In this document: piece by piece, positions 48,632 to 60,085 of the stretch
Position numbering within the stretch: the stretch's first letter is position 1
How the letters are laid out: the number at the start of each line of letters is the position of its first letter
Assembly (NCBI GenBank): GCA_017562135.1
Contig: QEYB01001208.1
Span: forward strand, 496,001-560,000
Reading direction: 5' to 3'
Length of the DNA: 64,000 nucleotides
Source of the DNA: Dipylidium caninum
Lineage: Eukaryota; Platyhelminthes; Cestoda; Cyclophyllidea; Dipylidiidae
Notes under the pieces: model-generated
Database searches by the model: none
Told to the model about the DNA's origin: nothing
The model's input: the letters and a program-made list of their open reading frames with translations, nothing else
Made by a program: the position numbers and the translations under genes

Positions 48632-49756
48632 ATGTCCTCAGCTAACCCAGAAGTAGAAAACCCATCGTTGTTTTTCGAGTTAGCCTTGCAAATCTACACC
48701 AGCCTTCTGTTAATTGTGGGACTCCCGGGGAATGCGATTAGCGGTTACATAATGGCCACGGATCGCACGAACCGTGTGACTACCCGGATTTTGATGGTGA
48801 TCATTGCCGCCGCGGACACTGCCGTACTCCTCACCGCCGTGACTCGCTACTGGGCCCTGGAAGTGCTAAATACGGATTTTCGAAACTCCTCCGACCTTAT
48901 TTGTAAGCTGCATGTCTTTGCCGTCGCCTTTTTCACGGATTTTGCCGTGGGTTCCCTTTGCGCCGTGGCGGTTGAGAGATTCCTGGTTGTAGCTTTTCCC
49001 CAACGCGCCAATATTGTCACGTCGACTAAGACAGTGAGCGCAGGGATGGTCATGTTTGCGGCCGCTTTGTCTATTAAAAATGGAATTCACTTCTTCATAA
49101 TGCGTCTGCAGAAGACAGTGATCGAGGGCAACGTCACCGCCTCCGTCTGCGTGCCCGACGAGGACTATACCAGATGGACTCGGGTGTTCATGAAAATTGA
49201 CTTTCTCAGTTTTGCCGTCCTCCCATATGTTATCCTCTTCTCCTGCAACCTGTACATATACTGCGTCCTCAAGAGACAACGCAAACTCTTGTCAACCGCG
49301 CTTAATCAAAGAAGACTGCGGCACAATGAGCTCACACTGCACGTGAGCTCCGCGTCGCCCACACTCCCCACCACTGCCGACATGTTGGAGAGCGTCACGC
49401 GGAATGCGGACTTGGACGCAAACCCCAGCGAGGAGGGCAAAAAGAAGTCCTTGTCAGTCGTGGGCGGCGTTGCGAGGCCGGAGCGGAGGAAAAGAAAGCC
49501 AGAAGACGTCATAAAGGTCCTCACAGCCCTGACAGTAGTCCACGTGGTCTGCACCCTGCCCGGGACTCTCTTCACCCTGCTCTCCGAGTACACATACCTG
49601 CGCCGACAGAAGTCCACCAAGTACGTGCTGGTGATGCTCATCTTCACTAACAATGCAATCAACTTCTTCGCCTACCTGGCTTCCAGCGAGCGCTTCCGCA
49701 GCCAGTTCGCCAATTTGCTGTCGTGCGGTCGCGGAAACCGGAGTAGGCGGCGGTAG
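48632..49756 (+). CDS. Rhodopsin-like G-protein-coupled receptor, probable peptide receptor
   Basis: An intronless frame of 374 residues. It is a plasma-membrane receptor; the ligand is unknown. Seven helices lie at about residues 17-41, 53-77, 92-118, 134-157, 189-213, 291-316 and 329-351. Class A landmarks: GN in helix 1 (N34), AAAD in helix 2 (D62), the disulfide pair C91 and C173, ERF (115-117) in place of DRY, Pro198 in helix 5, and CTLP (307-310) in place of CWLP. Helix 7 reads NAINFFAY (341-348), so the Pro of NPxxY is Phe, and helix 4 lacks the usual Trp. N85 and N167 are sequons on extracellular parts. The third intracellular loop is long and basic (about 214-290). The helix 7 end (NFFAYLASSERFRSQF) resembles FMRFamide-type peptide receptors, but a flatworm-specific orphan group is equally possible. 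An out-of-frame ATG lies 11 nt before the start. Confidence 0.9.
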   Translation: MSSANPEVENPSLFFELALQIYTSLLLIVGLPGNAISGYIMATDRTNRVTTRILMVIIAAADTAVLLTAVTRYWALEVLNTDFRNSSDLICKLHVFAVAFFTDFAVGSLCAVAVERFLVVAFPQRANIVTSTKTVSAGMVMFAAALSIKNGIHFFIMRLQKTVIEGNVTASVCVPDEDYTRWTRVFMKIDFLSFAVLPYVILFSCNLYIYCVLKRQRKLLSTALNQRRLRHNELTLHVSSASPTLPTTADMLESVTRNADLDANPSEEGKKKSLSVVGGVARPERRKRKPEDVIKVLTALTVVHVVCTLPGTLFTLLSEYTYLRRQKSTKYVLVMLIFTNNAINFFAYLASSERFRSQFANLLSCGRGNRSRRR

Positions 49757-52700
49757 AGCCGACCACCTCGTGCAGCCAGCCACTCCACTAGCCCGATTCA
49801 TTCGAGATTCCAACAGGTCACTGCTGCCCCTTTATTTTCACTGATCAATAAGAAGTACTCAGAAGAGTTTTTTGAATTCTCAACACGCATAATTTTAATA
49901 TGGCAGTGTCCTTTTTGAGTGGACTGGAGGCCAGTGTCCCACCGAGTGCTGTGGTGACGCCGGCCAAGGGCACCGGCGGCGTTTTGTTCCGCCCTTCGTT
50001 AGCCGCACGCTCATCAGCTGCAAAGACCAACTTAAGTCCACCCGCCTTCGGTCACGCATGTTTGGCGGGCGTTCCATTAAGGGCGCATCTCCTCCACAAG
50101 GACCCGAGGCGAAGGTTTTTAATTAGTTGGTAAAACATTTCCTCGTTGATTTAACTGGCAGGGTGGAAAAACCAGGCGGGTTTAAAGCGGACGATTCTCG
50201 GCGGGTGTCAGGAGCACGAAAATGCCCGACTACAAGGTGGTGCTCGGCAAATCACGGTGAGGTAGCTCGTGAGCCCTCGTGATGCGCACAAGGCAGACCC
50301 GACGGGTCTGCCGAGGGCAACTTCGCGGTCTTTTGTCATGCCGCAACAGCGGCCGCCTTATTCCCACAATGTCTTCGTCGCGAATTATCGAGTCTCTCGT
50401 CAGCCACTTGGCAAACTATTGTTTCACCTCAACTGCAGACAGGGAAACGCGATTTATTTTTAACTCAAAGCGACAACCGACGTGTTCCTTCTATTTCGCC
50501 TCATCCTACGAGTCACTTGCTTCGGAGAGCGTCTCTGCGAGTGTTCGCCCTCCTCGGCCCGGTGCTCATCGTGGCGGGGGGAAAGGGTTTCACGACCGGT
50601 GTAGGCTGCTGTCACAACGAGACCGTTTTGCGCAAAGCAAATTAGGACATTTCTGGCCTCTTTTCAAATACCATCTAATAACATGATTATTTGCTCTTCA
50701 CGAATTCAAAAATTTCATCCTGTGACATTTAGTGGGGTATTTTAATGAGCCGCCTTCATGGCATTAATCATCCTCGGTGAAACTCTTGAAGGACATTGGC
50801 ACATTCCCGCGGCCTCTTCCCTCCCCCCCGCCGCCCTGTCGCTCTCAGGTCTTTCCGAGGCACCGTCAGGCGTCATCGGCCTTGGCGGCCCCCGCCCCCA
50901 CCGCTTCCAGGCCCGCGTGGGGGGGCGAAAGAGGGGCAGATGGCTGCCCTCTCTTGACGCATTTTTCCCCCTGTCGAATAAGAGTTCTCACAAACAAACG
51001 CAACAGAATGGTCCGGCCTCCTCGCGAGGCTGCGGGGAAAGTTGAAGAGGACTCTTCCTGGCCCCTGGTAGCTGGCAGCGGACAAGCCGCACCAGTCAGA
51101 GTGAGCCACTCCCGGGATAGTCCGCGTCCCCACCGCTGGTGATGGCCATTGCCACCTCGCCGACCCGGACGCCCAGCGGCAGGAGGTGCAGGCGAAATGA
51201 GTGCTTGTGCCGGGACTCCGTTCGCCGTTCGTACGCTATTTTGCCTTCACCCTGCAAGTAACCAACAAATCTCCTTTGCCCACCTCCATACAAAGGTTTT
51301 GTTAGCCTTGTCAAACGAATTTAAATGGTGCCTTCCGAATTGGCTGCACATTTCCCCGTCGGCAAACTCGGTAAATTTGTCTTTGTGAGTTGCTGAAGTT
51401 CATTCGCAAACCTCTCTCGGACACAAAAAGGAGGAAACATCGGTCGCCGTTGGTCAGCGCCGGTCCACCTCCCTTTTGTGCAGGAAGGCGGGCAGGCAGG
51501 ACGAGGGGACGGAGGCGGTGGGCGGGTAGAAGTCCCCACCCCGCGATGTCGCCTCTTCCCTGCGCGATCAGGACGAAAGGCGAAATGCGATTTACTTTAA
51601 GTAATTTCGTTAAGTTGACTCCGCTATAACGTAATTGCTGAATGAAACTGGCTGATGCGCTGCCCCTTGTTGCTGCGCTGCGCGCTTCGGGGTACCGCTG
51701 TCGACGGCGGTGTGCAAACGACGGGCTGGGAAAAGCCTTCTTCCCTGAACCTACTCCTCTGCCCGCTATTACCTTACGACTTGCAGACCTCTTCATATGC
51801 GACCTTAGAATGTTGAATACGGCGTGTCCCCGCGGTTAGCATTCTGTGGCCGGCCATTCATAAGTGGAAGATTTTATCAATGTTCGTGCTCTTCCCGGCT
51901 TTCGCTACTTCCCCCCCCCCACACTCACTGGAGTGTGGAGGAGGGCGGAGAGGGCAGGGGCGGGCAAATTTGGCAGCATTCCAGCACATCGTCGAGCCAG
52001 TATTTCCACGTGGCAGCGATTCAGCTGCTCCCGCTGATCCCCTTTAGCTCCACGCCCATTTCAACGGCCTGGCAAAGACGTCCAACTAGACGGAAGTTGG
52101 ACAGTATGTTGTCCTGCTCAAAGCATTCTCAGATTGTGGAGGGATGAGACTAGGGAATATGCTGCCGATGGCGGTGGTGATGAGTGTAAATGACGCTCAT
52201 TCACAAAGTCAAAGCAGACGGGAACACAAGATTCATGCGATCTCTTCTATATTCCGAGGGAGAAGACTTTTGTCACGCTCACAAAGAGACTCATTTTAAT
52301 GTCGCCCTGATGGACTGTGTGGTTTAACAAAAAAGAGCATCTCCGACTTCATTAAAGCTAAACTATCACTGCCCTACTTGCATAATGCATGAAGTCGTCT
52401 TTCGTCTTAGTAAGAGCATACTTGGAAGATGCCGACTTGCGGGCGAGGAGCGGATGGAGGCGAAACTCCTGGCCGCAGCGCGAGCGGGGAAGAAGGCGCC
52501 CCGCGACGCCCACTCGGTCTGTCGTGCTGCGAGGTGCTTCCACATCTCGCTGTCCGGCCAGGCCTCCTCTCGCCAATGCGCCGCGATCTTCTGCTTAGCC
52601 AAGTGGAACCCCAGCCAACATGGTCGCCATTGAAGCGGAAATATTCCATCAGCAGTGATTATTAAGGCACTTTTTGAGAAAATATTCTCTGACACAAGCG

Positions 52701-55700
52701 AATTTGCATTTGTTAGGTGAATTTTTTTTATTGCTATCGCCATTCCTTGTGTTGAAAAAGCCGCCGACCTGCCAGTGAATAAGTCGGGATCCGTTTGTGC
52801 AAGGATTTCGGTCTGAGGGGGGTTAATTGTCTGTCACGTCGGATCGGAGGCCGTGAAACGCGATGCCACCCGGTTGCCCCGAGAGGACTGTGGGATGCTT
52901 TGAATCGACCCGGCACCGGCCGGGGACGAGCGTCGCCGTTGCCGACGGAGGGGCTTACTCGTCGGGCTCGAGGGAGGCGTGTGAGCCACCGAGGGGGTCG
53001 CGGCCGGTTTTTAAAGCTCAAAAGTCATTGATAATTAGGCCTCTCCGAGGTGAATTCTTGCCTGCGGCCTGCATTCGCAGTGTAGTTACTTTATAGGTGG
53101 TGAGTAGTGGAATCATAGTAAAGGTCGTTCGAAAGGGCGGTCTGAGAAGTGGCGACGTGTGGTGCAAAGGGAGATCGACCAGCCACCTCCGAGCATAAAG
53201 CAGAAAATTTCGTATAAACTTTCTAGGCTTCACCGTATTTGCTTGTTCGGGTGGCCACGGGAGGCAGGCCACGTTCGGTGTGTCCCGAGGCGGAGGCCAC
53301 TTTCGACTGCCCTGCCGGTGGCCGCGGGGTTTGAATCAAGTCTCCGCCTCGACTTCTGTAGAGTCCTAGTGGGAAGTTCGCGGAACCTAATGCGCGAGAC
53401 TCTCCATCCTTTCTTCCCACACCTGCAGAGCACGCCACCACCTCTCTGCAAAACAAGCATAATCCGGCGGTCAGCGCAGGGGTCAGACGCCCGTACGTGG
53501 GCGCTGCTCTCGTCGCTGCACGGTGGTCTCCGGGTCCTCATGCAGAGGGGCCGGCCGCCGTCGTGGAGGCCGAGGGGGAGGAAGTACCAAAACAACCAGG
53601 CTCTCGCGTAGCTATTGGGCAGCCGCCACCTCGGTTTTCACTTTTGTTCCGCCCACTTTAGCGTCTAAAATAAAGTCCAAAATTTGCGTCAAGTCGGCCG
53701 TTTTAAGAGCACGTCGAAGTTTACTCCCATTTGGTTTGGGCGGCAGCATCTTTCCTTCGATGCCACTTTGCCAGAGTGCACAAAAACCCTCGACATGCTG
53801 CAGCCGACAGTCGCTGTCGAAGCATATCACATCTCCAGCCACTTCTCCTCTCCCCTCTCGCCGCCTTGGCGCCCCCCATGAGCTTCTTAGGGGCGAGGAG
53901 GAAGTTCATTTAAGTGCCTGCCCGAAGATCGGCGGGTGCGGGTGATTTTGAGGAAATCACAGGCATTCTGGCAAGTATTTTCTTCCTTGCCAACTACCTC
54001 GTGGGAGTAAGGAACTCAGCCTTAGACTCACTCAGAAAATGTCGCCAAAAAATTTGTCGGCTTTGTGGTTTATTGCAACAAATCACTTTGCTTGGCTTGC
54101 CTGGGGAGTGAATACTCACCGCCAAGCGAACTGTTAGAGGGCGATGGCTGTTGAAAGCCCTGGGGCCAGAAAGTCTTTGGGCTCCCGGCCAGCGCTTGGA
54201 GGATCCCGTGGGCGACATTTCACTATTCGGTAGAACAAACACACCCTCGCCACTATGTAGACGAAACGAGGTACTCGGCAACTGAGGAAGCTTGGAGTTA
54301 TCGGTTGGTGACAAAAACATCGAAATAAGGTCCGTTATTTCTGCGACTACTAAAGCCACCTCGGGCACTTTTGTTCTTTCAGTTGTGCTTACTTCGAGGT
54401 GTCAAAATAGACCAGAACACAATAACACTGAGGTCCACACAGCAACTTCAAAGCTTGCATGTAATGGATGATTTAATTGCCATTAGCAGAGACATCAAGT
54501 GATGCTTTTATTCCTGTAGTCATCAGCGTCGACGATATAGAATTTGAATAGAGACGATGGACAGGCTATAAATGTTGAGCGGAGAGATCTCATCCATTTC
54601 TGCCCTTCAGGTAAATGGCAAGGAGAGAGGAAGAGAGCTCGCGACGAATGCTTCCGGTGGCCGGTAATTGGTAGGTGAAAAGAGATGTGGCATCGTCTGC
54701 ATTCCGACAACGCGAGGGGGCATGTTTCTTGGTGGACGCGGTTTCGAGTTTCCGCTCACTGGACGCACGAGATCACGGGAGCTGGCAGTGCGAGGCGGCC
54801 CTCGACGGAGGGGGACTCGAGGAGACGCTCCCTCGGTGTGGGGGAGTCAGCGTCCGCTCTACTTACTCCGCGCTGGAGACATTGAGTCGCCTTCCCACTG
54901 GAACCGCGTTGTCCACCTCGCGTACCGGCCGGCGGACATCTGAGGGTTTGAACGCGCTCAGCACGGTCACAGGATGGGATGACAGGCTGACAAGCTGTGG
55001 CAAGTGCAAGGACCCCACGCTTCCGTCTCATTTATAACTCATGGGCTCCAGACCACACAGCCGCCTTTAGTTTCACGTCCACTTTTGCTCATTTACATCC
55101 TCCTTAATCTGCTTGCGGTCAGGTCCAATTCGAACCAAAACAAAGGAGAAAGCTGGAGGCCAGTGAGGCCCATTTCCGTCTTATTGCCGTGTCAGAGGAA
55201 TGGCAAGTGGTGCGCGTACATTGCTAGCAAAATTGTCTACTCCCACCGTTGGGTGCCTTCAAATGATACAGGACATTTAACAAGCACCAAAACATAGTCT
55301 CACTTCTTGCAAAGTTCCCATACGTCAGGGACTGTTTAAGCAATCAAAATTTGCCTCTAACCATATTGCCAGGACTGGGGAGAGCCGGCCCACGCTGGCC
55401 GGAAGCCAGGAGGGAGTCGTGCCTTCGCATGGCCCTCGCTGCCGAGCTTCACCTCGAGGAGCCGGGGATACTGAGGCAACAAGGCTTGAACGGTGGTCGC
55501 AGGCGTTCAGGCGGTGCTGCGTCGGCCGTTGCCCTCGGCCACAGCCACGTCGGTCTCGTCACTTCGCCCGGACGCCTCGGTGACTTGCTATAAACGACGC
55601 AATAAGCGGAAAGCCCTATGCAAAAAGGCTTTTCTGCGGAACGTGATCACGGATTTTGTCCGCCCTTCGGGAGTATCATCAAGCGGCGGCGCGATGTCGA

Positions 55701-57157
55701 CCAGCCGTTGGCAAATACACGAATTACAATGCATATACGGCTTCATCTTTGACTTTCACCGTCAAAATTAAAGGGATTAAGCATTTCTTTTTCTCCAGAA
55801 GAATCAGCGACCCAGAGGAGCAGGTGTTGGATGCACACCGCTTTTCAGTATGGCGTTTTCCCGCTTACTTTACTTATATTCACACAAAGGGGTATTTAAA
55901 AGTGCGTCAGGTGGAGAAGAGAGACGTGTTTTTTACCCTAAGCTATGCGCGCAGCTTCTGTTGTGCCGCGGACACGACCTCGGACGTCTTCCTTCTGCTC
56001 GAGCCCTGGTCGATTCGGCAGGCAAGCGTGTGGACAGAGGCACGCGATGTCCGCTGCTTCTGTGATTCACTGGCCAGCCACGAGGAGGAGCAGTGAAAGG
56101 CGACGGAGGGGGAGGAGGAGGTGGCTGTCTTCGTTGACCGATTTGGCAAGAGATGTACGAGAACACTCGCCCCGACCTCATTACCTTTTTATGCCTGTAG
56201 GGTAGAATTTGGCCTTAGGCACGAATTGCCAAATTCGTTGACTAGTTGACTGGTATTTATTTTCTGTCTTTCGGACACAGTAGAGATTTGCAGTGTAATC
56301 TTTACACTATTTCCTTGAAATTGTTGCCACCTCCAAGGAGGGTTTCACGCTCATTTCCTTCAATGGTGGCATACTGCTGCAGTGAATACACTTCACAATA
56401 AGGCCTCACATATAAGCATTCCTTGGCTAACGCCGCTGTCTGTTGTCTTATGCCGTTCCTCCGCGTCTGCGGCAGGTGTCTCCGTGGTTATGAGCAGATG
56501 TCGATGTGTTGGGACGATGGTTAGGCGGCCTTCCATTTGGGTTGCTTGAAGACGTCCTCCGGGCCTAATGGTAGCCTCAGTGCCAGCGACCTGTGGATAA
56601 AGTCGGGAAGGCGTCTCCAGACCTGACAGGAAATGTGTCTCTCCGCTGAGGCACGTCGACCGAGCCAGCCGCTCCAGGCGCTGCTCATCTCCTCGCTCGC
56701 TGGCCGCATCGCGGATACCTCTGAAATGGCACGTCGGTACTCGCAGAAGTGCATGCGCAAAGGCGGCTCCTCACACTTTTTCACAGCACGTGGAACTCGA
56801 CAAAAATTAGGGATTTTTGCTCGCCTTCTTCTAGGCGCTCCGACATGCAGTTCAAATGGTCCAGTGTCTGTATTTCGTGTAATCTCCCTTTGTTGATTTC
56901 GAGTTCAAGCGGCCGACGATGTGAATTACACGAAGTCGCCACACTTCTTAAAATACATTAAACTTAAATACTCGGATTTCGAGTGGATTAAAGTATCTGA
57001 ACATGAAAGTTGAAAGAAAAAACTGTTGAAAATAGGCGGCCAACTGTCCTGGGGAGGCTATCTGTGCAATCAAAGGAAACTCCTCCCCAGTGCAAAGAAA
57101 CAACGCAGTCCTCGCAAAAATCACACCATCCATCACCATAAAACGAAGTGTATGCAA
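49757..57157. other. Intergenic, no gene recognised
   Basis: About 7.4 kb. No canonical AATAAA closely follows the GPCR stop. Open frames here (for example 55656-56096 +) do not resemble known domains. A run of ten C lies at 51911-51920. I see no exon pairs with family matches. Confidence 0.45.
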
Positions 57158-57460
57158 AACTGGCAGACCTCGTCATCCATATTTAACGAGGCCAGCACTT
57201 CAACCGCTGCTGCGGCAGACGCGGCGACGACGAGGTGGCTGGTGGAGGCAGCACCCACCGTCCACTCATCAGCCCTCACAAGTGGAGCGTTCACCCCGAG
57301 GTGATTGCTAAGAAGACGTCGTCCATCACTGCCAGCAAAAACGCCCAGAATGGTGCATTTCCAACCTCCCGTGCGAGCACACGAATCAGCAGATCAGACG
57401 GGGCCACTCGGTCAAACAGCAACTGCCACCAGCGGTCCCACGTCGCCGAGACGCCAACCG

Positions 57461-57491
57461 CTCCGCCTCCGCCTCCGCCTCCGCCTCCGCC
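57461..57491 (+). repeat. CCTCCG hexamer array
   Basis: About five units, placed where the left copy carries a GACGG pentamer array. Flanking sequence on both sides (CGGTCAAAC before, AAAAATGCCGAG after) is shared between the copies. Confidence 0.88.
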
Positions 57492-57946
57492 CACCCTGCC
57501 TTCCCAAAAATGCCGAGTGATGCACGAGCGACCACCGACCAGGACCACCGACCACCGACCACCGACCTCTGACCCCGTCCATGTTGCAGGCGGGCGAGGA
57601 GCAGGTCATGACAGCCGCAGATGCGTGCGACAACTCCACGGACACGAGGGGACACGGCGAGATGAAGCCAAGTCTGTCGTTTCAGCCCCCACCTCGACGG
57701 CAGGACAACTCGGCAGCAGTTCTCCGACTGCGCTCCTGACACGCGCTGCCTCGTGCGATGTGAGAGGTGGGACGAGGCAGCGCAGACGCCTTTCGTCCAG
57801 AGAGGGGAAGGGTGATTCGCAAAGTGGAAGAAGGCGCTCCTCGTCCGCCCTGGAGGGGTGGGGTGGGCGGATGAGGAGGCCTTCGGTCGCCTGCCCCTGC
57901 CTCTGCCCCCACTCCAACCCCAACCCAACTCCACCTCCACCTCCGA

Positions 57947-57973
57947 CACTCACTCACTCACTCACTCACTCAC
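57947..57973 (+). repeat. CTCA tetranucleotide array
   Basis: About six to seven tandem copies inside the right repeat copy. A shorter version recurs at about 59983-59994 in the degenerate partial copy. Confidence 0.88.
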
Positions 57974-58870
57974 CCACCCGCGAGCCTGCACTTGCCCCGC
58001 CCGAGTTCGCGCAGTTCACACTGCGTCGGACTCCGCGTCTCCGCGGTCGCTCGTCTGACCGACACCACCCGAGGCCTTTGCGCCTCCTCCACGCCAACTG
58101 GGCCGTGGTGGGCGGGGGCGGGGGGCGGGGAGGAGAGTCGGTGGGGTGGAGAGATGAAGAAGCTGGTCGACGAAGGGGATTCCGCGCCAGGGACACGTCC
58201 GGCGTTCCCAACCATTCTGCGGTGTCTGTCTAACTTCGTGTAACCTTAAGTGCGCCTTCGGCAGAATGGGCGAAATTTGGTGTTTGTGGGCAGAGAAACC
58301 TATTCTGACAGAACAGTGCCCTGGTGGCCCCGTTTCATTGCTCCTTCCCCCGAATCACCCACATGCGTGATGGAACGAGCTGCCTCCGAGCAGGCGTGGC
58401 CGCTCTCCGTCTGCGCACCTGCATCAGCGCCTGCGCGGGCGTTATGTTTAATCAGAAATGGGAGGCCGGATTAGGCTCGTGGACACATTCCGCTTCCGGT
58501 TGACTGCACCGCGCACGCTGAGGTGACTCCTTTTGTCGGACGGGCGGACGGACGGAGGTTGTGGCGCAGCGGGTGATCGTCGAGCGTTTTTTTGTCCCCT
58601 ATTGCGAGGCGTCGCAATGGGACGTGTCTGAGCTGACACGTCGGCCAACTGGGAGTCGGCGCCTCAGGACAGCCTCGCAGCGCCACGGTCACGTGAAGCA
58701 GGACGAGAGGAGACGTGGAGGCCTCCGTCTGCCTCAAACGGAGACTCGAGAGTCTGTTCTCGCCCTCTGTGGCCGCAACCACCGCGTCTTCATCGCCCGT
58801 GGACACGCACTCGCCGTCTCTGCCAGCGGAATAACGAAAGCGGCCACCGCCTGTGCCAGGGGGCTTTATT

Positions 58871-58908
58871 TGCTCCCCCCCCCCCCCCCCCGCCCCCTCG
58901 CCTCCCCG
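58871..58908 (+). repeat. C-run tract (G-quadruplex potential on the minus strand)
   Basis: About twenty C residues, then CGCCCC and similar. It occupies the position matching the G tract of the left copy (37137-37203). Long homopolymers are prone to assembly error. Confidence 0.85.
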
Positions 58909-59896
58909 CCTCCGTCTCCCAGACATCGCACACACCTGCAGTATTTCGTCTATTTTTATCACTTCGCTGTGGAAAAATGAGAAGTAGGTTGGGACCTTTG
59001 ATTCCCTGGCCTCTCTGCGGGCTGCAAACTCTCGGGCTCACTCGAATTGCCATCGTTGTGCTCCACGAGGACTGATTGAAGCCGTTCGCAAGGGTTCTTC
59101 CGCCCCTTTCCACCCCTTTCCGTCCCTTTCCGCCCCTCGCAGTGGTCGCAGCAGCCTCCCTCGCCGTTAGCAACTCCGAACACTCTGGAGGCTTGGAGGA
59201 TAGACGCTGGGGTGATGGCTTCCCCCTTGGAGTGGCTCTTCTGGAATAGCAGTGAAGGGTGGACGAATTCCAGTTGCCTTTAACCTTGAAGTCTGAAGGC
59301 AAGTGGCAAACCACGGCTTTCGTGAGGTCAGATGCAAGTCGTGACCACAAATTCGGCCATGTTTCTTCGCTTATCAGTGCTTTGGCCACTTTTGGCGCCA
59401 TTCAACACCTTCCTTTCGGGGGAGAACCACGAACGTTGGTTGTGGCTGTGAGTGAAAGTCTACCGAAAATCCTCTCAATAGGGAAGAGATGAGTGCGGTG
59501 TGCAAAAGGGAAGAGGAGGGACGAGAAGGGACGAGAAGAGAGGAGAAGAGAGGCGAAGAGAAGAGCCTGCTGGCTCCTACAAGAGCGTGCTTTCTCAACA
59601 CCTCAGTTCTTCCACCCTTCTGACCGAGGACGTGGCGTGGCGTGGCGTGGCGTGGTGGACTGAGCACTCCCTTAATGTAGTCTCGTTTAGAAATCTTTTT
59701 TGTCGTCATGTGACATGCGGAGCAGAGGGAACATCGTGGCAACGTGGAAGCGTGGAACGTGGGAACGTACCGCACTGCTGTCAACGCGGGCGCTGCTTTG
59801 GGTCTGCGCATTGGAAGGTGCCATAGGCGAGGCGGGAAGACCCCGACGGTCGCGCAGTGTTGGGTGTCGCGGTTGCCTGACTGCGCCTGACCGAAT

Positions 59897-60085
59897 GCGG
59901 AAGAAGGCGCTCCTCACCCGCCCTGGTGGAGGAGGGCGAGTGGGGAGGCCTCCGTCCGCCTGCCCGTGCTGCAACACCGACACTCACTCACCCGAGAAAC
60001 AGTGTCTCCTCCACCTAATCTCGCGGCTGATGTTCTGCCCTCTTTAGTCGACGAAGGAGACAGCGCCAGAAGCGCCTCCTGCAGT
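59897..60085 (+). repeat. Degenerate partial extra copy next to the right repeat
   Basis: GAAGAAGGCGCTCCTC at about 59899 and the following 90 bp resemble 57827-57965 of the right copy, including CGCCTGCC and the CACTCACTCAC end. Then GTCGACGAAGGAGACAGCGCCAG at 60047 resembles 58166-58190, so an internal block of about 180 bp is missing. This suggests the repeat family was once tandem. Confidence 0.6.

Larger units (their letters stand above)
57158..59896 (+). repeat. 2.7-kb dispersed repeat, right copy
   Basis: Partner of 36211-38900 in opposite orientation. It starts AACTGGCAGACC and ends CGCCTGACCGAAT; outside these points the two loci differ. Its first 145 bp are near-identical to the left copy. 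Later segments diverge by many small indels that shift the frame, so the long frame 57235-58233 (332 codons) is not shared and is probably not a gene. Embedded simple repeats: CCTCCG (57461-57491), CCACCGA (57531-57565), CTCA (57947-57973), a C run (58871-58908), a CCCCTTTCCA-type decamer (59099-59137), GAGAA units (59518-59565) and CGTGG (59631-59655). No transposon protein is visible. Confidence 0.88.

Noticed and set aside
55120..55140. tRNA B-box-like GGTTCGAATT on the minus strand
   Set aside because: Lacks the closing CC of the B box and there is no matching A box or cloverleaf around it.
57235..58233. 332-codon + frame in the right repeat copy
   Set aside because: The left copy does not share the frame beyond the first 145 bp because of indels. 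The rest is low-complexity, and several other frames are open over the same DNA.
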